Shown piece by piece: positions 44,575 to 53,297 of a DNA stretch of 64,000 bases. Position 1 is the stretch's first letter. Each line of letters starts with the position of its first letter. Origin of the DNA: Dokdonella fugitiva (GTDB lineage Bacteria > Pseudomonadota > Gammaproteobacteria > Xanthomonadales > Rhodanobacteraceae). The notes below the pieces were generated by a model. That model ran no database searches, had not been told where the DNA came from, and worked only from the letters and a program-made list of their open reading frames with translations. The translations under genes were made by a program, and so were the position numbers. The stretch lies in the NCBI RefSeq assembly GCF_004342425.1, contig NZ_SLWQ01000003.1, forward strand, positions 62,001 through 126,000, written 5' to 3'.

Positions 44575-47268
44575 TCAGCGCGCGGGGCCGTCGAAATCGA
44601 GGATCGCGATCGTGTCGTCGTGCCGCTTCGAAGGGTTCGCGGGGCGCCACCACTGCTTCCACGCGGCCGCGAAACGCGCGACCAGCGACGGCGACGACGC
44701 GCGCACGAGGTCGGTACCACCGACCGCATCGCGGCCGCTCGCCGGCGCGGCGGCGTAGATGCGCACCTGGGTCGCCTCGCCCGCGACCGCCGCCGGGACG
44801 GGCAGGCGGAAGCGTGGCTCGTGCACGCGATGCGTCGACGACGCGAGGCGCGTGCCGTCGGCGGCGAGCCAGTCGACCGCGACCTCGCCGCCGAACGCGG
44901 ACTGGCCGAGGTCGACGAGCACGCCCGGGTTCCAGCGGTCGTCGTCGAACGTGGCGACGAGGGCGTCGTGCGGGCGCTCGAGCACGACCGCCGGATCGCC
45001 GAGCAGGTTGTACATCTCCACGAGCACGCGATCGGTCGAACGCTGCTTCGCGCGCACGATCGCTTCGCCGATCGTCGCGCCAGGCTCCAGCAACTGCGCG
45101 ATGACGTCCTTGCTGAACGCCGGCGACGGCGAGTTGCGCCAGGACGCGGCGAACACCGCGATCGCGCCCTTGTCCTTCTCGCGCAGGAAGCGCTCGCCGA
45201 TCGAATCCTCGGTCGGGTTGTCGAACGGCGCGGAATAGCAGGTCATCGACAGCACCATCGGCAGGCGCGCGCCGTTGCCGAGTTTCGACACGTCGTCGAG
45301 CGTGAAGAGGTCATTGTTCTTGCGCAGGTCCGGCGGGCCGGTGCGCCAGATGTAGCGCCCGCCGTGGCCGATGAAATGCACGAGCAGGCGGCCGGCGTCG
45401 ATGCCGTCGTGGATAGCGCGCTGGTGCACCGCGTTCTCGGTGATGTCCGGCTTGGCGTAGACCTTGTCGGCGAGGAAACCTTCCTTGCCGAGCGCACCGG
45501 CGATTTCGTCGGATGCGCGCTGGAACGTCTCGATCTCGTCGGCGATGAACATCACGTCGCGACGCCAGGCGCCGAGCTGCGGCTTGGACAGGTAGGCGAT
45601 CGTCTTGTCGACGATCGCGGTCACTTCCTCGGGCTCGACCACCGGGAAGCGGCCGACCGCGACGACCGGATGCCAGTCGTCGCCGTCGACCGCGCCGAAC
45701 CAGTTGTCGCTCGCCGACTGGCCTTCCGGCGACGGGTATTGCCAGGTCGGGATGAGGTTGCGGTCGGCGAGCTTCTTCGGCGCGTTCGCGTACGTGCCGC
45801 CGGGCACGGCGCCGAAATGGCCCGGGTAGAGCAGCTCGCGGTCGGTCCATTTGGCGTAGGCGAGATCGTTGTACGTCTCGTGGCGGATGTCGAAGCTCGA
45901 GTCGCCGACGAGGAGCAGGAACCGCGGCTTCGACGGCCAGCGGTGCCACGCGGCGTCGACGAGGTTGCGGATCGCCTGCGGGTGGGTGATGCCGTTGTTG
46001 TACTGGTCGTACACGCTGTCGATGTCGAGCACGGCGACCGAAAGCCCGCGCTGGCGATGGAAGTCGGCGAGCGGTTGGATCGCGTCGAGCAGGCGCGGAT
46101 GGGCGACGACGAGGTAGTCGTAGCCTTGCGTCGGCGCGCGCCATTGCGCACCGTGCACCGGACGCAGGAACACGGGCCGGGCCAGTGTGGCCGCGGTCGC
46201 CGGCAGCAACTCGACGCCGGCCGGCGCGGGTGCATAGGCATGGCGACGCGCGCCCGCGGCGCGGGGCAGGCGCAGCACGCCGTCCTCGCCGTACAGCGCG
46301 GGCGCTTCGCCGTTGCCGGTGGCGAGCTGCAGCGCCGCGCCGGCGTCGGCGCGGACCGACAGCGGTCCGGCATTCGCCTCGAGGTCGCCTGCGGCCGGAT
46401 AGCGTGCCTCGAGGTAGTTGAACATCACGACGTCGACCGCGGTCTGCGACGGTGCCCAGGGCAGCGCGCGCTTGGGCACGCGCATGACGAGCACGTTGTC
46501 GCGCGCCTTCAGTCGCGCGGCCGGCAGCACGATCTCGCGCCGGACCTCGTCACGGCCGTTCCACTGCTGCGCGGCGAGCGGCGTGCCGTTGAGCACGAGT
46601 TCGAGCACGTGGTCGTCGATCGCGGCCGACGTGTCCTTGCCCTTGCGCGAGCGCGGCAGTTCCGACAGGCCGCGGAAGGCGAGCGCAAGCCGCGCCTCGC
46701 CACCGCGCGCATCGAGGTCGGCGAGGTCGAACCGCAGCTCGAACGGTTGTGGATCGACATGGGTCAGCTTCGCCCATTGCCAGACGTCGGGCTCCTCGCC
46801 CGGCTTCTGCTGGGTCTGGTCGAGCCGGATCATGAGGTTTTCCTGCTCGAGGTGGACGCGCCGCTCGAGCGTGGCGCGGCCCTCGCCGTGCGCCTCGGCG
46901 ACGCGCATGCGCGCGTGCGGGCCGGCGCTGGCGCCGAGCACGTAGACGTTGTTCACGCTGTACGGGTCGAACCAGCTTTCCGGCCCGTGCAGGCGCCGGC
47001 CGATCCATTCGATGCGATCGCCGTCGGCGAAGCGGGCGCCGCGCGCGACGACGTGCAGCGGCACGTCCTTGCCGGCCTCGCGCAGCCAGAGGTCGTCCGC
47101 GGCGCAGTCGGCCAGGCCCGGCTGGGCGGCGACGATCGCGGCGTGGTCGAGCGCGTACACGCCGGCCTGCTCGAGTTCGATGTGCAGCTCGCCTTCGCAG
47201 GCGGAGGCAGCGAGCGGAACGAGCGCGAGGATGGTCGCGAGCGGGCGCAGGAAGGTCTTGATGGGCAT
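44575..47268 (-). CDS. Gingipain-type cysteine peptidase (C25 family)
   Basis: 897-residue exported protein. Signal peptide about 1-23 (FLRPLATILALVPLAASA), a beta-rich N-terminal region, then the C25 caspase-like domain. Domain features include YDYLVVAHPRLLDAI, FLLLVGDSSFD, the catalytic histidine in LVHFIGHGGRYIW (about 635) and the catalytic cysteine in SMTCYSAPFDNPTEDSIGE (about 677). An Ig-like region and a basic tail follow. The type IX sorting domain used by Bacteroidetes gingipains is not seen, so export past the outer membrane is unresolved. The ATG at 47268 was preferred to one ten codons upstream because it sits directly before the signal. Confidence 0.82.
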   Translation of the reverse strand: MPIKTFLRPLATILALVPLAASACEGELHIELEQAGVYALDHAAIVAAQPGLADCAADDLWLREAGKDVPLHVVARGARFADGDRIEWIGRRLHGPESWFDPYSVNNVYVLGASAGPHARMRVAEAHGEGRATLERRVHLEQENLMIRLDQTQQKPGEEPDVWQWAKLTHVDPQPFELRFDLADLDARGGEARLALAFRGLSELPRSRKGKDTSAAIDDHVLELVLNGTPLAAQQWNGRDEVRREIVLPAARLKARDNVLVMRVPKRALPWAPSQTAVDVVMFNYLEARYPAAGDLEANAGPLSVRADAGAALQLATGNGEAPALYGEDGVLRLPRAAGARRHAYAPAPAGVELLPATAATLARPVFLRPVHGAQWRAPTQGYDYLVVAHPRLLDAIQPLADFHRQRGLSVAVLDIDSVYDQYNNGITHPQAIRNLVDAAWHRWPSKPRFLLLVGDSSFDIRHETYNDLAYAKWTDRELLYPGHFGAVPGGTYANAPKKLADRNLIPTWQYPSPEGQSASDNWFGAVDGDDWHPVVAVGRFPVVEPEEVTAIVDKTIAYLSKPQLGAWRRDVMFIADEIETFQRASDEIAGALGKEGFLADKVYAKPDITENAVHQRAIHDGIDAGRLLVHFIGHGGRYIWRTGPPDLRKNNDLFTLDDVSKLGNGARLPMVLSMTCYSAPFDNPTEDSIGERFLREKDKGAIAVFAASWRNSPSPAFSKDVIAQLLEPGATIGEAIVRAKQRSTDRVLVEMYNLLGDPAVVLERPHDALVATFDDDRWNPGVLVDLGQSAFGGEVAVDWLAADGTRLASSTHRVHEPRFRLPVPAAVAGEATQVRIYAAAPASGRDAVGGTDLVRASSPSLVARFAAAWKQWWRPANPSKRHDDTIAILDFDGPAR

Positions 47269-47351
47269 GACGGGGTTCGCGGAACGACGCCCGCGCATAC
47301 GAATCGAAAACGCGGCAGGCTACCGGTCGGACCGCGCGGCTGCAACCAAGT

Positions 47352-48113
47352 TCACGCCGTTTCGCCGCCGTAGTAGCGCGCGAGCAGCGCTGCCACCGCA
47401 GGTTCGGCGCGCGCGAGCCCGGCGGGGTCGGAGAAATGCAGCTCGCTGACGACCGCGAAGTACTCGTCCGCGCTTTCCGTCGCGTACGGGTCGATGAAGG
47501 TATCGCGCCCGCGTTCGGCCGCGCGCACGAGGCGGTCGTAGCCGGCCTGCATCGCCTCGATCCATTCGCGTCGCGCGATCGATCGTGGCAGCGCCGGCAC
47601 GCCGTTCATCGCGCCGTCGAGCAGGTCGAGCTTGTGCGCGATCTCGTGCGCGACGACGTTGAAGCCGTCGAACGGGTGGGCGAGGTCGGTCGCGACGTCC
47701 GCCCACGACAGGATCAGAGGACCGCGTTCCCACGCTTCGCCGATGAGCACGTCCTCGCCCTCGGTCACCACGCCGCTGTGCTCGTCGTGGTGCTCGCGCT
47801 TCACGCGGAACTCGCCCGGATAGACGATCACTTCGCGCCAGCCGGCGAGCGCGCCGTGGCCGAGGCGCAGCACCGGCAGGCACGCCAGCGCGGCGATCGC
47901 GAGCGCATGCGACGGCTCGAGCACGTGGCCACCCGCCGCGCTGAACGACTTGCGTGCGAGGAACCACTCCGCGAGCGCGCGCAACGCGAGCCGATCGGCA
48001 GCGTCGAGGCGGGCGAACAGGGCGGACGATGCGACCAGGGCGTCCCAGTCGGCGTCGGCGATGCGTGCGGGAGGCTGCAGCGCGCGGCGCAGCCGGGTCA
48101 GCCAGCCGTGCAT
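47352..48113 (-). CDS. mtfA: MtfA-like zinc peptidase (M90 family)
   Basis: 253-residue soluble protein with the MtfA signature: WREVIVYPGEFRV, a zinc-binding HEIAH in FNVVAHEIAHKLDLLDG, and a downstream acidic ligand in ATESADEYFAVVSELHF. In E. coli MtfA is an aminopeptidase that also titrates the repressor Mlc; the latter may not apply here. The ATG at 48113 was taken as the start; an in-frame GTG at 48119 is also possible. The gene ends 83 bp before the C25 peptidase start, reading in the same direction. Confidence 0.9.
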   Translation of the reverse strand: MHGWLTRLRRALQPPARIADADWDALVASSALFARLDAADRLALRALAEWFLARKSFSAAGGHVLEPSHALAIAALACLPVLRLGHGALAGWREVIVYPGEFRVKREHHDEHSGVVTEGEDVLIGEAWERGPLILSWADVATDLAHPFDGFNVVAHEIAHKLDLLDGAMNGVPALPRSIARREWIEAMQAGYDRLVRAAERGRDTFIDPYATESADEYFAVVSELHFSDPAGLARAEPAVAALLARYYGGETA

Positions 48114-48180
48114 CGGCACGTTTTCGCGTGCGTCCGGGGACCTGCGTCGAACGCGGTCAAGGCGCCTGATCCCGCGTCAT

Positions 48181-48270
48181 CGATCATCCATGGCCCACGG
48201 ATGAAGGTGGCAGATCCCGTGTCGCCGACCATGCATGGCCTGCGCGGGATGAATCCATCCTGGATTCACT
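48181..48270. repeat. Dispersed REP-like repeat (copy 5), supplying a gene's stop
   Basis: Two short inverted repeats: CATCC...GGATG (near 48186-48204) and GAATCCA-TCC-TGGATTC (48251-48267). The second matches the WIPAFAG-type repeat and covers the stop codon (48266-48268) of the small secreted-protein gene. Confidence 0.5.
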
Positions 48271-48640
48271 TGATTGCGCCGGGGACCAGTGACTGCCAGC
48301 GGTAGCTCGGCCGCTTCGGCGTCGCCGCGGCGGGTGCGGACGGGTCGCCGCCGGCGATCGGCTTGGGCAGCGGATCGGGCGGTTGCGGTACCGCGCTTTC
48401 GTCGTTTTCGCTCTGCGTCGCGCGCGGCGTCGCGTCGCTGCCGCGCAGCGCGCGCGCGCCGGTCGAACCGCCCGAACCGCCGCCCGTATCGATGCGCTCG
48501 ACCACGGTCGGGCATGTCTTCGAATCGACCCCGTTGAGGGCGAGCAGGCCGGCGCCGCGCAGCGGCGCGCTTTGCGCGAACGCGCCCGTGGCGGTCAGGG
48601 AACAGCCGAGGGCGGCGAGGAGGATGACGGTCTTGTTCAT
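48266..48640 (-). CDS. Small exported protein of unknown function
   Basis: 124 residues: signal peptide 1-22 (ILLAALGCSLTATGAFA), then a low-complexity Gly/Ser/Pro/Ala-rich chain with one cysteine (SKTCPTVVERIDTGGG). Ends RPSYRWQSLVPGAIK. The final codons and stop coincide with the dispersed repeat, so the C-terminus may have been altered by repeat insertion. No function can be proposed. Confidence 0.6.
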   Translation of the reverse strand: MNKTVILLAALGCSLTATGAFAQSAPLRGAGLLALNGVDSKTCPTVVERIDTGGGSGGSTGARALRGSDATPRATQSENDESAVPQPPDPLPKPIAGGDPSAPAAATPKRPSYRWQSLVPGAIK

Positions 48641-48782
48641 GGTACGGTTCCCTGGCGGCGCGGCCGAAGGAAGCCGCAATGCTCGCACGATCCGGTGGCC
48701 GACTCCAGTCGGCACGTCCTCGCGGGTAGCACGAGGCGTGCCAGTGCCTTTCGGCACGGTCGCAGCGCGCCCGCCGCCCGTT

Positions 48783-48807
48783 CGCCCGTGTCCGCCGGAC
48801 ACGGGCG
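48783..48807. promoter_or_regulatory. 25-bp perfect palindrome between divergent genes (candidate operator)
   Basis: CGCCCGTGTCCG and its exact reverse complement flank a single C. A further GGACAC/CGGACA pair continues just to the right (to about 48822), giving three or four TGTCCG/CGGACA half-sites in 40 bp. It lies between the small secreted-protein gene (start 48640) and birA (start 48909), with no T-tract, so an operator fits better than a terminator. Confidence 0.5.
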
Positions 48808-48908
48808 GACACGCGCGGACAGTCGGCCGGACGGCACCGCCGACGGGTTCCCGCGCGGGTGGCCGCCGCCGCTACACTGCAGCTTCGACCGACCATCGAC
48901 CGATTCGC

Positions 48909-49913
48909 GTGGCCGCATCCCGTCCGAGCCGCTCCTCCACTGCCATCGAGCCGAGCGCGCGCGCGGTGCTGGCCGAACTCGGCGCGCACGGCGCGATTTC
49001 CGGTGCCGCGCTCGCCGGGCGCCTCGGTGTCTCGCGCGCGGCGGTCTGGAAACAGGTCGAACGCCTGCGCGCGGCCGGTATCGCGATCGAGGCGCAGGCC
49101 GGCAGCGGCTATCGCCTCGATGCACCGCTCGAACTGCTCGATGCGGCGACCTTGCGCCGCGCGCTCGCGCCCTCGACGCAGGTCGGCGACCTCGCCGTGC
49201 ACTGGCAGCTGGATTCGACCAGCAGCGAGCTGCTGCGCCGCGCCGCGGACGACCCGCGCGACCGGCTCGTCTGCCTCGCCGAAATTCAGACCGCCGGCCG
49301 CGGCCGGCGTGGCCGCCGCTGGCACACGCCGCCCGGCGGTGGCATCGCGCTGTCGTTGCTCAAGCGCTTCGACGCGGGCATGGCGGCGCTCGCCGGGCTC
49401 AGCCTCGCCGTCGGCGTCGCGGCGGTCGACGCGCTCGCCGCGTGCGGCATCGGTGAAATCGCGTTGAAGTGGCCGAACGATCTCGTCGCGCGCGGCGCGA
49501 AGCTCGGCGGCATCCTCGTCGAACTCGGCGGCGATGCGCTCGGCCCCTGCCATGCGGTGATCGGGCTCGGCATCAACCTGCGCCTCGGCGCGGCCGCCGC
49601 GGCGATCGACCAGGCGGCGATCGATCTCGCCACGCTCGCGCCGGAGCCGTCGCGCACGCGGGTCGTCGCGAGCCTAGTCGACCACCTCGTCGCCGCACTC
49701 GATCGTTTCGAGGCGCAGGGCTTCGCCGCGTTCGCCGATGCCTACGCGCGCCACGACGCGCTGCACGGGCGCGAGGTCGACGTCGTGCGTGGCGCCGAGC
49801 GCCGCCAGGGCATCGCGCGCGGCATCGATGCGCGTGGCGCCCTGCGCGTCGCGTTCGCCGGCGGCGAGGAAACCGTCGATGCCGGCGAAGTGAGCCTGCG
49901 GGTGCGTGCATGA
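48909..49913 (+). CDS. birA: Biotin operon repressor / biotin-protein ligase BirA
   Basis: 334-residue bifunctional enzyme. An N-terminal winged helix (about 15-75: LAGRLGVSRAAVWKQVERLR) allows repression of biotin genes. The catalytic domain has the biotinyl-AMP loop GRGRRGRRWHTPPGG and KWPNDLVARGAKLGGILVE, with the C-terminal SH3-like cap. It activates biotin and attaches it to carboxylase carrier proteins. The GTG at 48909 is the plausible start; the upstream reading frame is open but featureless. coaX overlaps by 4 nt. Confidence 0.95.
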   Translation: MAASRPSRSSTAIEPSARAVLAELGAHGAISGAALAGRLGVSRAAVWKQVERLRAAGIAIEAQAGSGYRLDAPLELLDAATLRRALAPSTQVGDLAVHWQLDSTSSELLRRAADDPRDRLVCLAEIQTAGRGRRGRRWHTPPGGGIALSLLKRFDAGMAALAGLSLAVGVAAVDALAACGIGEIALKWPNDLVARGAKLGGILVELGGDALGPCHAVIGLGINLRLGAAAAAIDQAAIDLATLAPEPSRTRVVASLVDHLVAALDRFEAQGFAAFADAYARHDALHGREVDVVRGAERRQGIARGIDARGALRVAFAGGEETVDAGEVSLRVRA

Positions 49914-50659
49914 AGCTGCTCGTCGACGTCGGCAACACGCGCCTGAAATGGGCGAGCATCGGCGCCGACGGCCAGCTGCGACCGGGCGGCGTGTTCGCGC
50001 ACGCGGACGGCTCGCTCGTCGCCGAACTGCGTCGCGAATGGGGCGGTCTCGCGCGCGTCCAATCCGCCTGGGTCGCCAGCGTCGTGGCGAGCGTGCGCGA
50101 GCAGGAACTCGCCGCGTTCGTGCGCGAGCGCTTCGGCCTCGGCGTGCAGTTCGTGCGCAGTCCGGCCGCCGCGCTCGGCGTGCGCAACGCGTACGCGGAG
50201 CCGGAACGGCTCGGTGTCGACCGCTTCCTCGCGCTCGCCGCCGCGCACGCGCGCGCGGCGCGGCTGCAGGTGCTCGTCAGCGTCGGCACGGCGCTCACCG
50301 TCGACGCGCTCGATGCCGGTGGTAACCATCTCGGCGGCCTCATCGTCGCGAGTCCGCTGGCGATGCGCCAGGCGATCGTCGCGGGTACGGCGCGCGTCGA
50401 CGCCAGCGGCGGCCAGCTGCGCGAACGACCACGCTCCACCGCCGACGCGGTCGTCACCGGTTCGCTGTACGCGGCCGCCGGCGCGATCGAGCGCTTCCGC
50501 GCGAGCCTCGTGCCGCCGGGCGAGCCGCTGCCGCCGCTGCTGCTCGGCGGCGGCGGCGCCGACGAACTCGAACCGCTGCTGGCGCCGGTCGAGCGCGTGC
50601 ACGACCTCGTGCTGCATGGCCTCGCATTGTGGGCGCGCGACGTTTCGCCGGGCACGTAG
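49910..50659 (+). CDS. coaX: Type III pantothenate kinase
   Basis: 249-residue ASKHA-fold kinase that phosphorylates pantothenate, the first step of CoA synthesis. It opens MKLLVDVGNTRLKWA (phosphate 1 loop DVGNTRLK), and has GVDRFLAL and the type III signature SVGTALTVDALD. The birA-coaX order with 4-nt ATGA overlap is a widespread arrangement in Gammaproteobacteria. No biotin- or CoA-linked regulation is visible in the sequence. Confidence 0.95.
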   Translation: MKLLVDVGNTRLKWASIGADGQLRPGGVFAHADGSLVAELRREWGGLARVQSAWVASVVASVREQELAAFVRERFGLGVQFVRSPAAALGVRNAYAEPERLGVDRFLALAAAHARAARLQVLVSVGTALTVDALDAGGNHLGGLIVASPLAMRQAIVAGTARVDASGGQLRERPRSTADAVVTGSLYAAAGAIERFRASLVPPGEPLPPLLLGGGGADELEPLLAPVERVHDLVLHGLALWARDVSPGT

Positions 50660-50732
50660 CGCGCGGCTCGACGCGCCGCGAACCCGGGCGACTCGACTAG
50701 AATCGTCGCGATCACCGACCCGAACGCCGCCC

Positions 50733-51398
50733 ATGTTCGTCCGCGCCTTGTTCATGCTCCTGCTCGCGCTGAATATCGGTGGCGCGTGCTGGCTCGCGTT
50801 CGCCAACCGCCCGCCCGCGGACGTCGCGCCGGCGACCGACCCCGGCGTGCCGCGGCTGGAGCTGCTCGCCGAACGCGACGGCGACGACCACGCGGAACTC
50901 GCGAGCGCGCCGGAGAGCCCGGCCGACCTCGCCAACGACCAGTGCCGTCGGTTCGGCCCGTTCCCGACGCAGGCCGATGCACGCGCGGCGATGACCGCGC
51001 TGACGCCACTGACCAAGCGCATCCGCGTGCGCGAGGAGCACGCGACGCAGACGCGCGGCTACTGGGTCTACCTGCCCGCGATGCCGACGCGCGAGCAGGC
51101 GCTCGCGACCGCGCGCGCGCTCGCCGCGAAGAGCGTGCACGACTACTACGTCGTCACCGCCGGCGACCAGCAGAACACGATCTCGCTCGGTCTGTTCCGC
51201 GACCAGGGCAACGCCGAACGTCGCCGCGCGGAAATCGCCGCGCTCGGCTTCTCGCCGAAGGTCAACACGCGCACCGAGGACCTTCCCGTCTACTGGCTCG
51301 ACTTCGCGCTCGCCGGCGCCGAACCGCCCGACCTCGCCAGCCGCGTCGCCGGCGCGCACGAAGCGCATCTCGAAGCGACGCGCTGCCAGGCCTACTAG
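50733..51398 (+). CDS. SPOR-domain membrane-anchored protein
   Basis: 221-residue protein: one N-terminal membrane helix (about 3-24, ALFMLLLALNIGGACWLAFA), a linker, then a SPOR-like domain (about 120-195: HDYYVVTAGDQQNTISLGLFRDQGNAERRRAEI). SPOR domains bind denuded peptidoglycan at division septa. It follows birA-coaX, as in many Lysobacterales, with a TAGAAT -10 about 30 bp before the ATG. Ends RCQAY. Confidence 0.85.
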   Translation: MFVRALFMLLLALNIGGACWLAFANRPPADVAPATDPGVPRLELLAERDGDDHAELASAPESPADLANDQCRRFGPFPTQADARAAMTALTPLTKRIRVREEHATQTRGYWVYLPAMPTREQALATARALAAKSVHDYYVVTAGDQQNTISLGLFRDQGNAERRRAEIAALGFSPKVNTRTEDLPVYWLDFALAGAEPPDLASRVAGAHEAHLEATRCQAY

Positions 51399-51460
51399 GC
51401 CTGCCTTCCACTGCGCCGCCCCGCGCTCCCACCGCCGCCGGCCGCGCGGGACGATGCTGC

Positions 51461-51466
51461 TAGAAT
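51461..51466 (+). promoter_or_regulatory. -10 box of the tRNA-Thr gene
   Basis: TAGAAT lies 11 bases before the tRNA 5' end, as expected for a tRNA promoter. The -35 is not distinct. Confidence 0.5.
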
Positions 51467-51476
51467 CCGCCACCGT

Positions 51477-51552
51477 GCCGCTTTAGCTCAGTTGGTAGAG
51501 CAACCGCCTTGTAAGCGGTAGGTCATCCGTTCGAGTCGGATAAGCGGCACCA
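51477..51552 (+). tRNA. tRNA-Thr (anticodon TGT)
   Basis: 76 nt with encoded CCA. Acceptor arms GCCGCTT (51477-51483) and AAGCGGC (51542-51548) pair perfectly. The D-arm is GCTC...GAGC. The anticodon stem ACCGC/GCGGT encloses loop CTTGTAA with anticodon TGT (codon ACA). The T-arm is ATCCG-TTCGAGT-CGGAT. The 3' end is the attachment site of the adjoining island. Confidence 0.96.
51535..51552 (+). other. attL, island attachment site in the tRNA 3' end
   Basis: GTCGGATAAGCGGCACCA, matching the direct copy at 57626-57642 apart from one G. The integrase gene begins 178 bp downstream, the usual geometry for P4-type integration. Confidence 0.8.
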
Positions 51553-51587
51553 CAATAGAGTCCGACAGCATCCGCATGCATCCAATG

Positions 51588-51612
51588 AACCCCGCAAATC
51601 GCGGGGTTTTTT
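51588..51612 (+). terminator. Intrinsic terminator after tRNA-Thr
   Basis: AACCCCGC (51588-51595) pairs with GCGGGGTT (51601-51608) around a 5-base loop, followed by T residues to 51612. It lies just inside the island, so the element supplies the tRNA terminator. Confidence 0.88.
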
Positions 51613-51656
51613 GTGCCAGACCATCCGCCAACGTCCAATCGAGTCCGCTTGAATCC

Positions 51657-51710
51657 GGGGGCATCTGGGGGAACAATCGGGGGCATCCGCTGCCCCTGCT
51701 GGGGGCACAA
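51657..51710. promoter_or_regulatory. Candidate integrase arm-type sites (left)
   Basis: A G-rich series with GGGGGCAT at 51657, CTGGGGGAAC at 51665-51674, AATCGGGGGCATCC at 51675-51688 and TGGGGGCACAA at 51700-51710 lies between attL and int. AATCGGGGGCAT is repeated exactly at the right end of the island (57555-57566). Confidence 0.5.
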
Positions 51711-51729
51711 ATCGCGTCGCGAGGACTGC

Positions 51730-52956
51730 ATGGCCACCAAGCAATTGACCGCTATCGCTGCCACGAAAGCGAAGCCTCGTGAGAAGCCCTATCGTCTCGC
51801 TGCAGGCAGTGGTCTGTATCTCGAAATCATGCCGACCGGCGCGAAGTACTGGCGCTGGAAGTACCGCTATGCGGGCAAGGAGAAGCGCCTGGCGCTCGGC
51901 GTGTTCCCCGAGGTGCCGCTGGCCGAAGCGACCGACCTGCGCGACAAGGCGCGCGCCGCATTGCGCGATGGCCGCGATCCGGCAGCCGAGCGTCGCGAAC
52001 GTAAGCTTGCTGTACGCGCTGCACTCGGGAGCAGTTTCGAGATCGTCGCGCGGGAGTGGCTGTCGAAGCAGACGCACATGGCGACTACGACGTTCGACAA
52101 GGCCCAGCGTGAACTGGAAGTGCATGCGTTCCCGTGGATCGGCAAGCGGCCCATTGGCGAGATCATTGCTTCGGAGCTGTTGTCGATGCTCCGCCGCGTC
52201 GAGGAGCGAGGAAAGCTCGAAACCGCCCAGCGCGTGAAGCAGCGGTGCGGGCAGATTTTTCGCTATGCCGTGGCCACAGACCGTGCGGAGCGCGACCCTA
52301 CGGCCGATCTGCGCGGCGCACTGGCGACGCCGAAGAAGCAGCACCGGGCGGCCATTACCGATCCCGCGCGCGTCGGCGAGCTGCTGCGCGCGATCGATGG
52401 CTACAGCGGGAGCTTCATTACGCTGTGCGCCCTACGGTTGTCCCCACTCGTGTTCGCGCGGCCGGGCGAGATTCGCAGGGCGGAGTGGTCGGAGATCGAT
52501 CTGGAGCGTGCGGAATGGCGCATACCTGCGGCCAAGATGAAGATGCGTGAAGCTCATGTCGTGCCGCTGGCGCCGCAAGCAGTGGCGATTCTGGCCGACT
52601 TGAGGCCGCTTACGGGGGGCCGTCGATATGTATTCCCGGGCGTGACGGACCCGAAGGGGTGCATGTCGGAAAACACCATCAACGCGGCGCTTCGCCGGAT
52701 GGGCTACGACAAAGCCGAGATGACCGCGCACGGGTTCCGCGCGATGGCGTCCACGCGTCTCAACGAGCTGGGGTATCCGCCCGACGTGATCGAGCGCCAG
52801 CTTGCGCACGCCGAAAGGAATAAGGTGCGAGCCGCCTACAACAGAGCGCAACACATGGACGCACGTCGAAAGATGATGCAGGCGTGGGCTGAGTACCTTG
52901 ATGCTCTGCGCACGGGCGCTCGGATTATCCCGATCAATCGCGAGGCGCGGAGATGA
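51730..52956 (+). CDS. int: P4-family tyrosine integrase
   Basis: 408-residue site-specific recombinase that integrates and excises the island at tRNA-Thr. The N-terminal DUF4102 arm-binding domain (about 1-90: AIAATKAKPREKPYRLAAGSGLYL, KYWRWKYRYAGKEKRLALG) is followed by the core-binding domain and the catalytic domain. Catalytic residues visible are Arg in ARPGEIRRAEW, the HGFR box in AHGFRAMASTRLNELG, His in RQLAHAERN and the nucleophile Tyr in RAAYNRAQHM. Full length for the family (about 400). It starts at the ATG at 51730 beside attL and overlaps the next gene by 4 nt. Confidence 0.96.
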   Translation: MATKQLTAIAATKAKPREKPYRLAAGSGLYLEIMPTGAKYWRWKYRYAGKEKRLALGVFPEVPLAEATDLRDKARAALRDGRDPAAERRERKLAVRAALGSSFEIVAREWLSKQTHMATTTFDKAQRELEVHAFPWIGKRPIGEIIASELLSMLRRVEERGKLETAQRVKQRCGQIFRYAVATDRAERDPTADLRGALATPKKQHRAAITDPARVGELLRAIDGYSGSFITLCALRLSPLVFARPGEIRRAEWSEIDLERAEWRIPAAKMKMREAHVVPLAPQAVAILADLRPLTGGRRYVFPGVTDPKGCMSENTINAALRRMGYDKAEMTAHGFRAMASTRLNELGYPPDVIERQLAHAERNKVRAAYNRAQHMDARRKMMQAWAEYLDALRTGARIIPINREARR

Positions 52957-53297
52957 AGGCGATCGTTCACGCGGCGTACTGGGTCGGAATTGCTGTGGCT
53001 GGCGCTGCAGGATTTCTTCTTTCCACGCAAACGCGCACCTATAGCGATTGCATCCTGGGTCACGTGAGGCCCGGTATGGGCGTCGAGGTCGCAAAAATCG
53101 TCGAAGCCGCGTGCGCCGGGAAATTTCCGACTGAATCTTCGTTGCTCGGCTTTCGCGAGCCACCCACGCCGGGAACACACTATTTGCGTAACGGCTCGTG
53201 GGTGCCTCCACTAACGGATGACGAAGGCACCGGCGAGCAGCCTCGAAGCGACAAGCAGGTTGGGGCGCAGGGTCCGGCGAGGAACTCGACCGAATGA
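52953..53297 (+). CDS. Small membrane-anchored island protein, unknown
   Basis: 114 residues with one N-terminal hydrophobic helix (about 8-24, YWVGIAVAGAAGFLLS), then two cysteines (DCILGHVRPG and EAACAGKFP) in a short hydrophilic domain and a polar tail. The region GHVRPGMG, then A..IVEAAC, resembles small uncharacterised membrane proteins of mobile elements. It overlaps int and the next gene by 4 nt each (ATGA), so it belongs to the same operon. Function not recognised. Confidence 0.6.
   Translation: MKAIVHAAYWVGIAVAGAAGFLLSTQTRTYSDCILGHVRPGMGVEVAKIVEAACAGKFPTESSLLGFREPPTPGTHYLRNGSWVPPLTDDEGTGEQPRSDKQVGAQGPARNSTE

Noticed and set aside
44575..47268. Type IX secretion substrate
   Set aside because: The C25 peptidase has no visible T9SS sorting domain at the C-terminus and no type IX genes are in the window.
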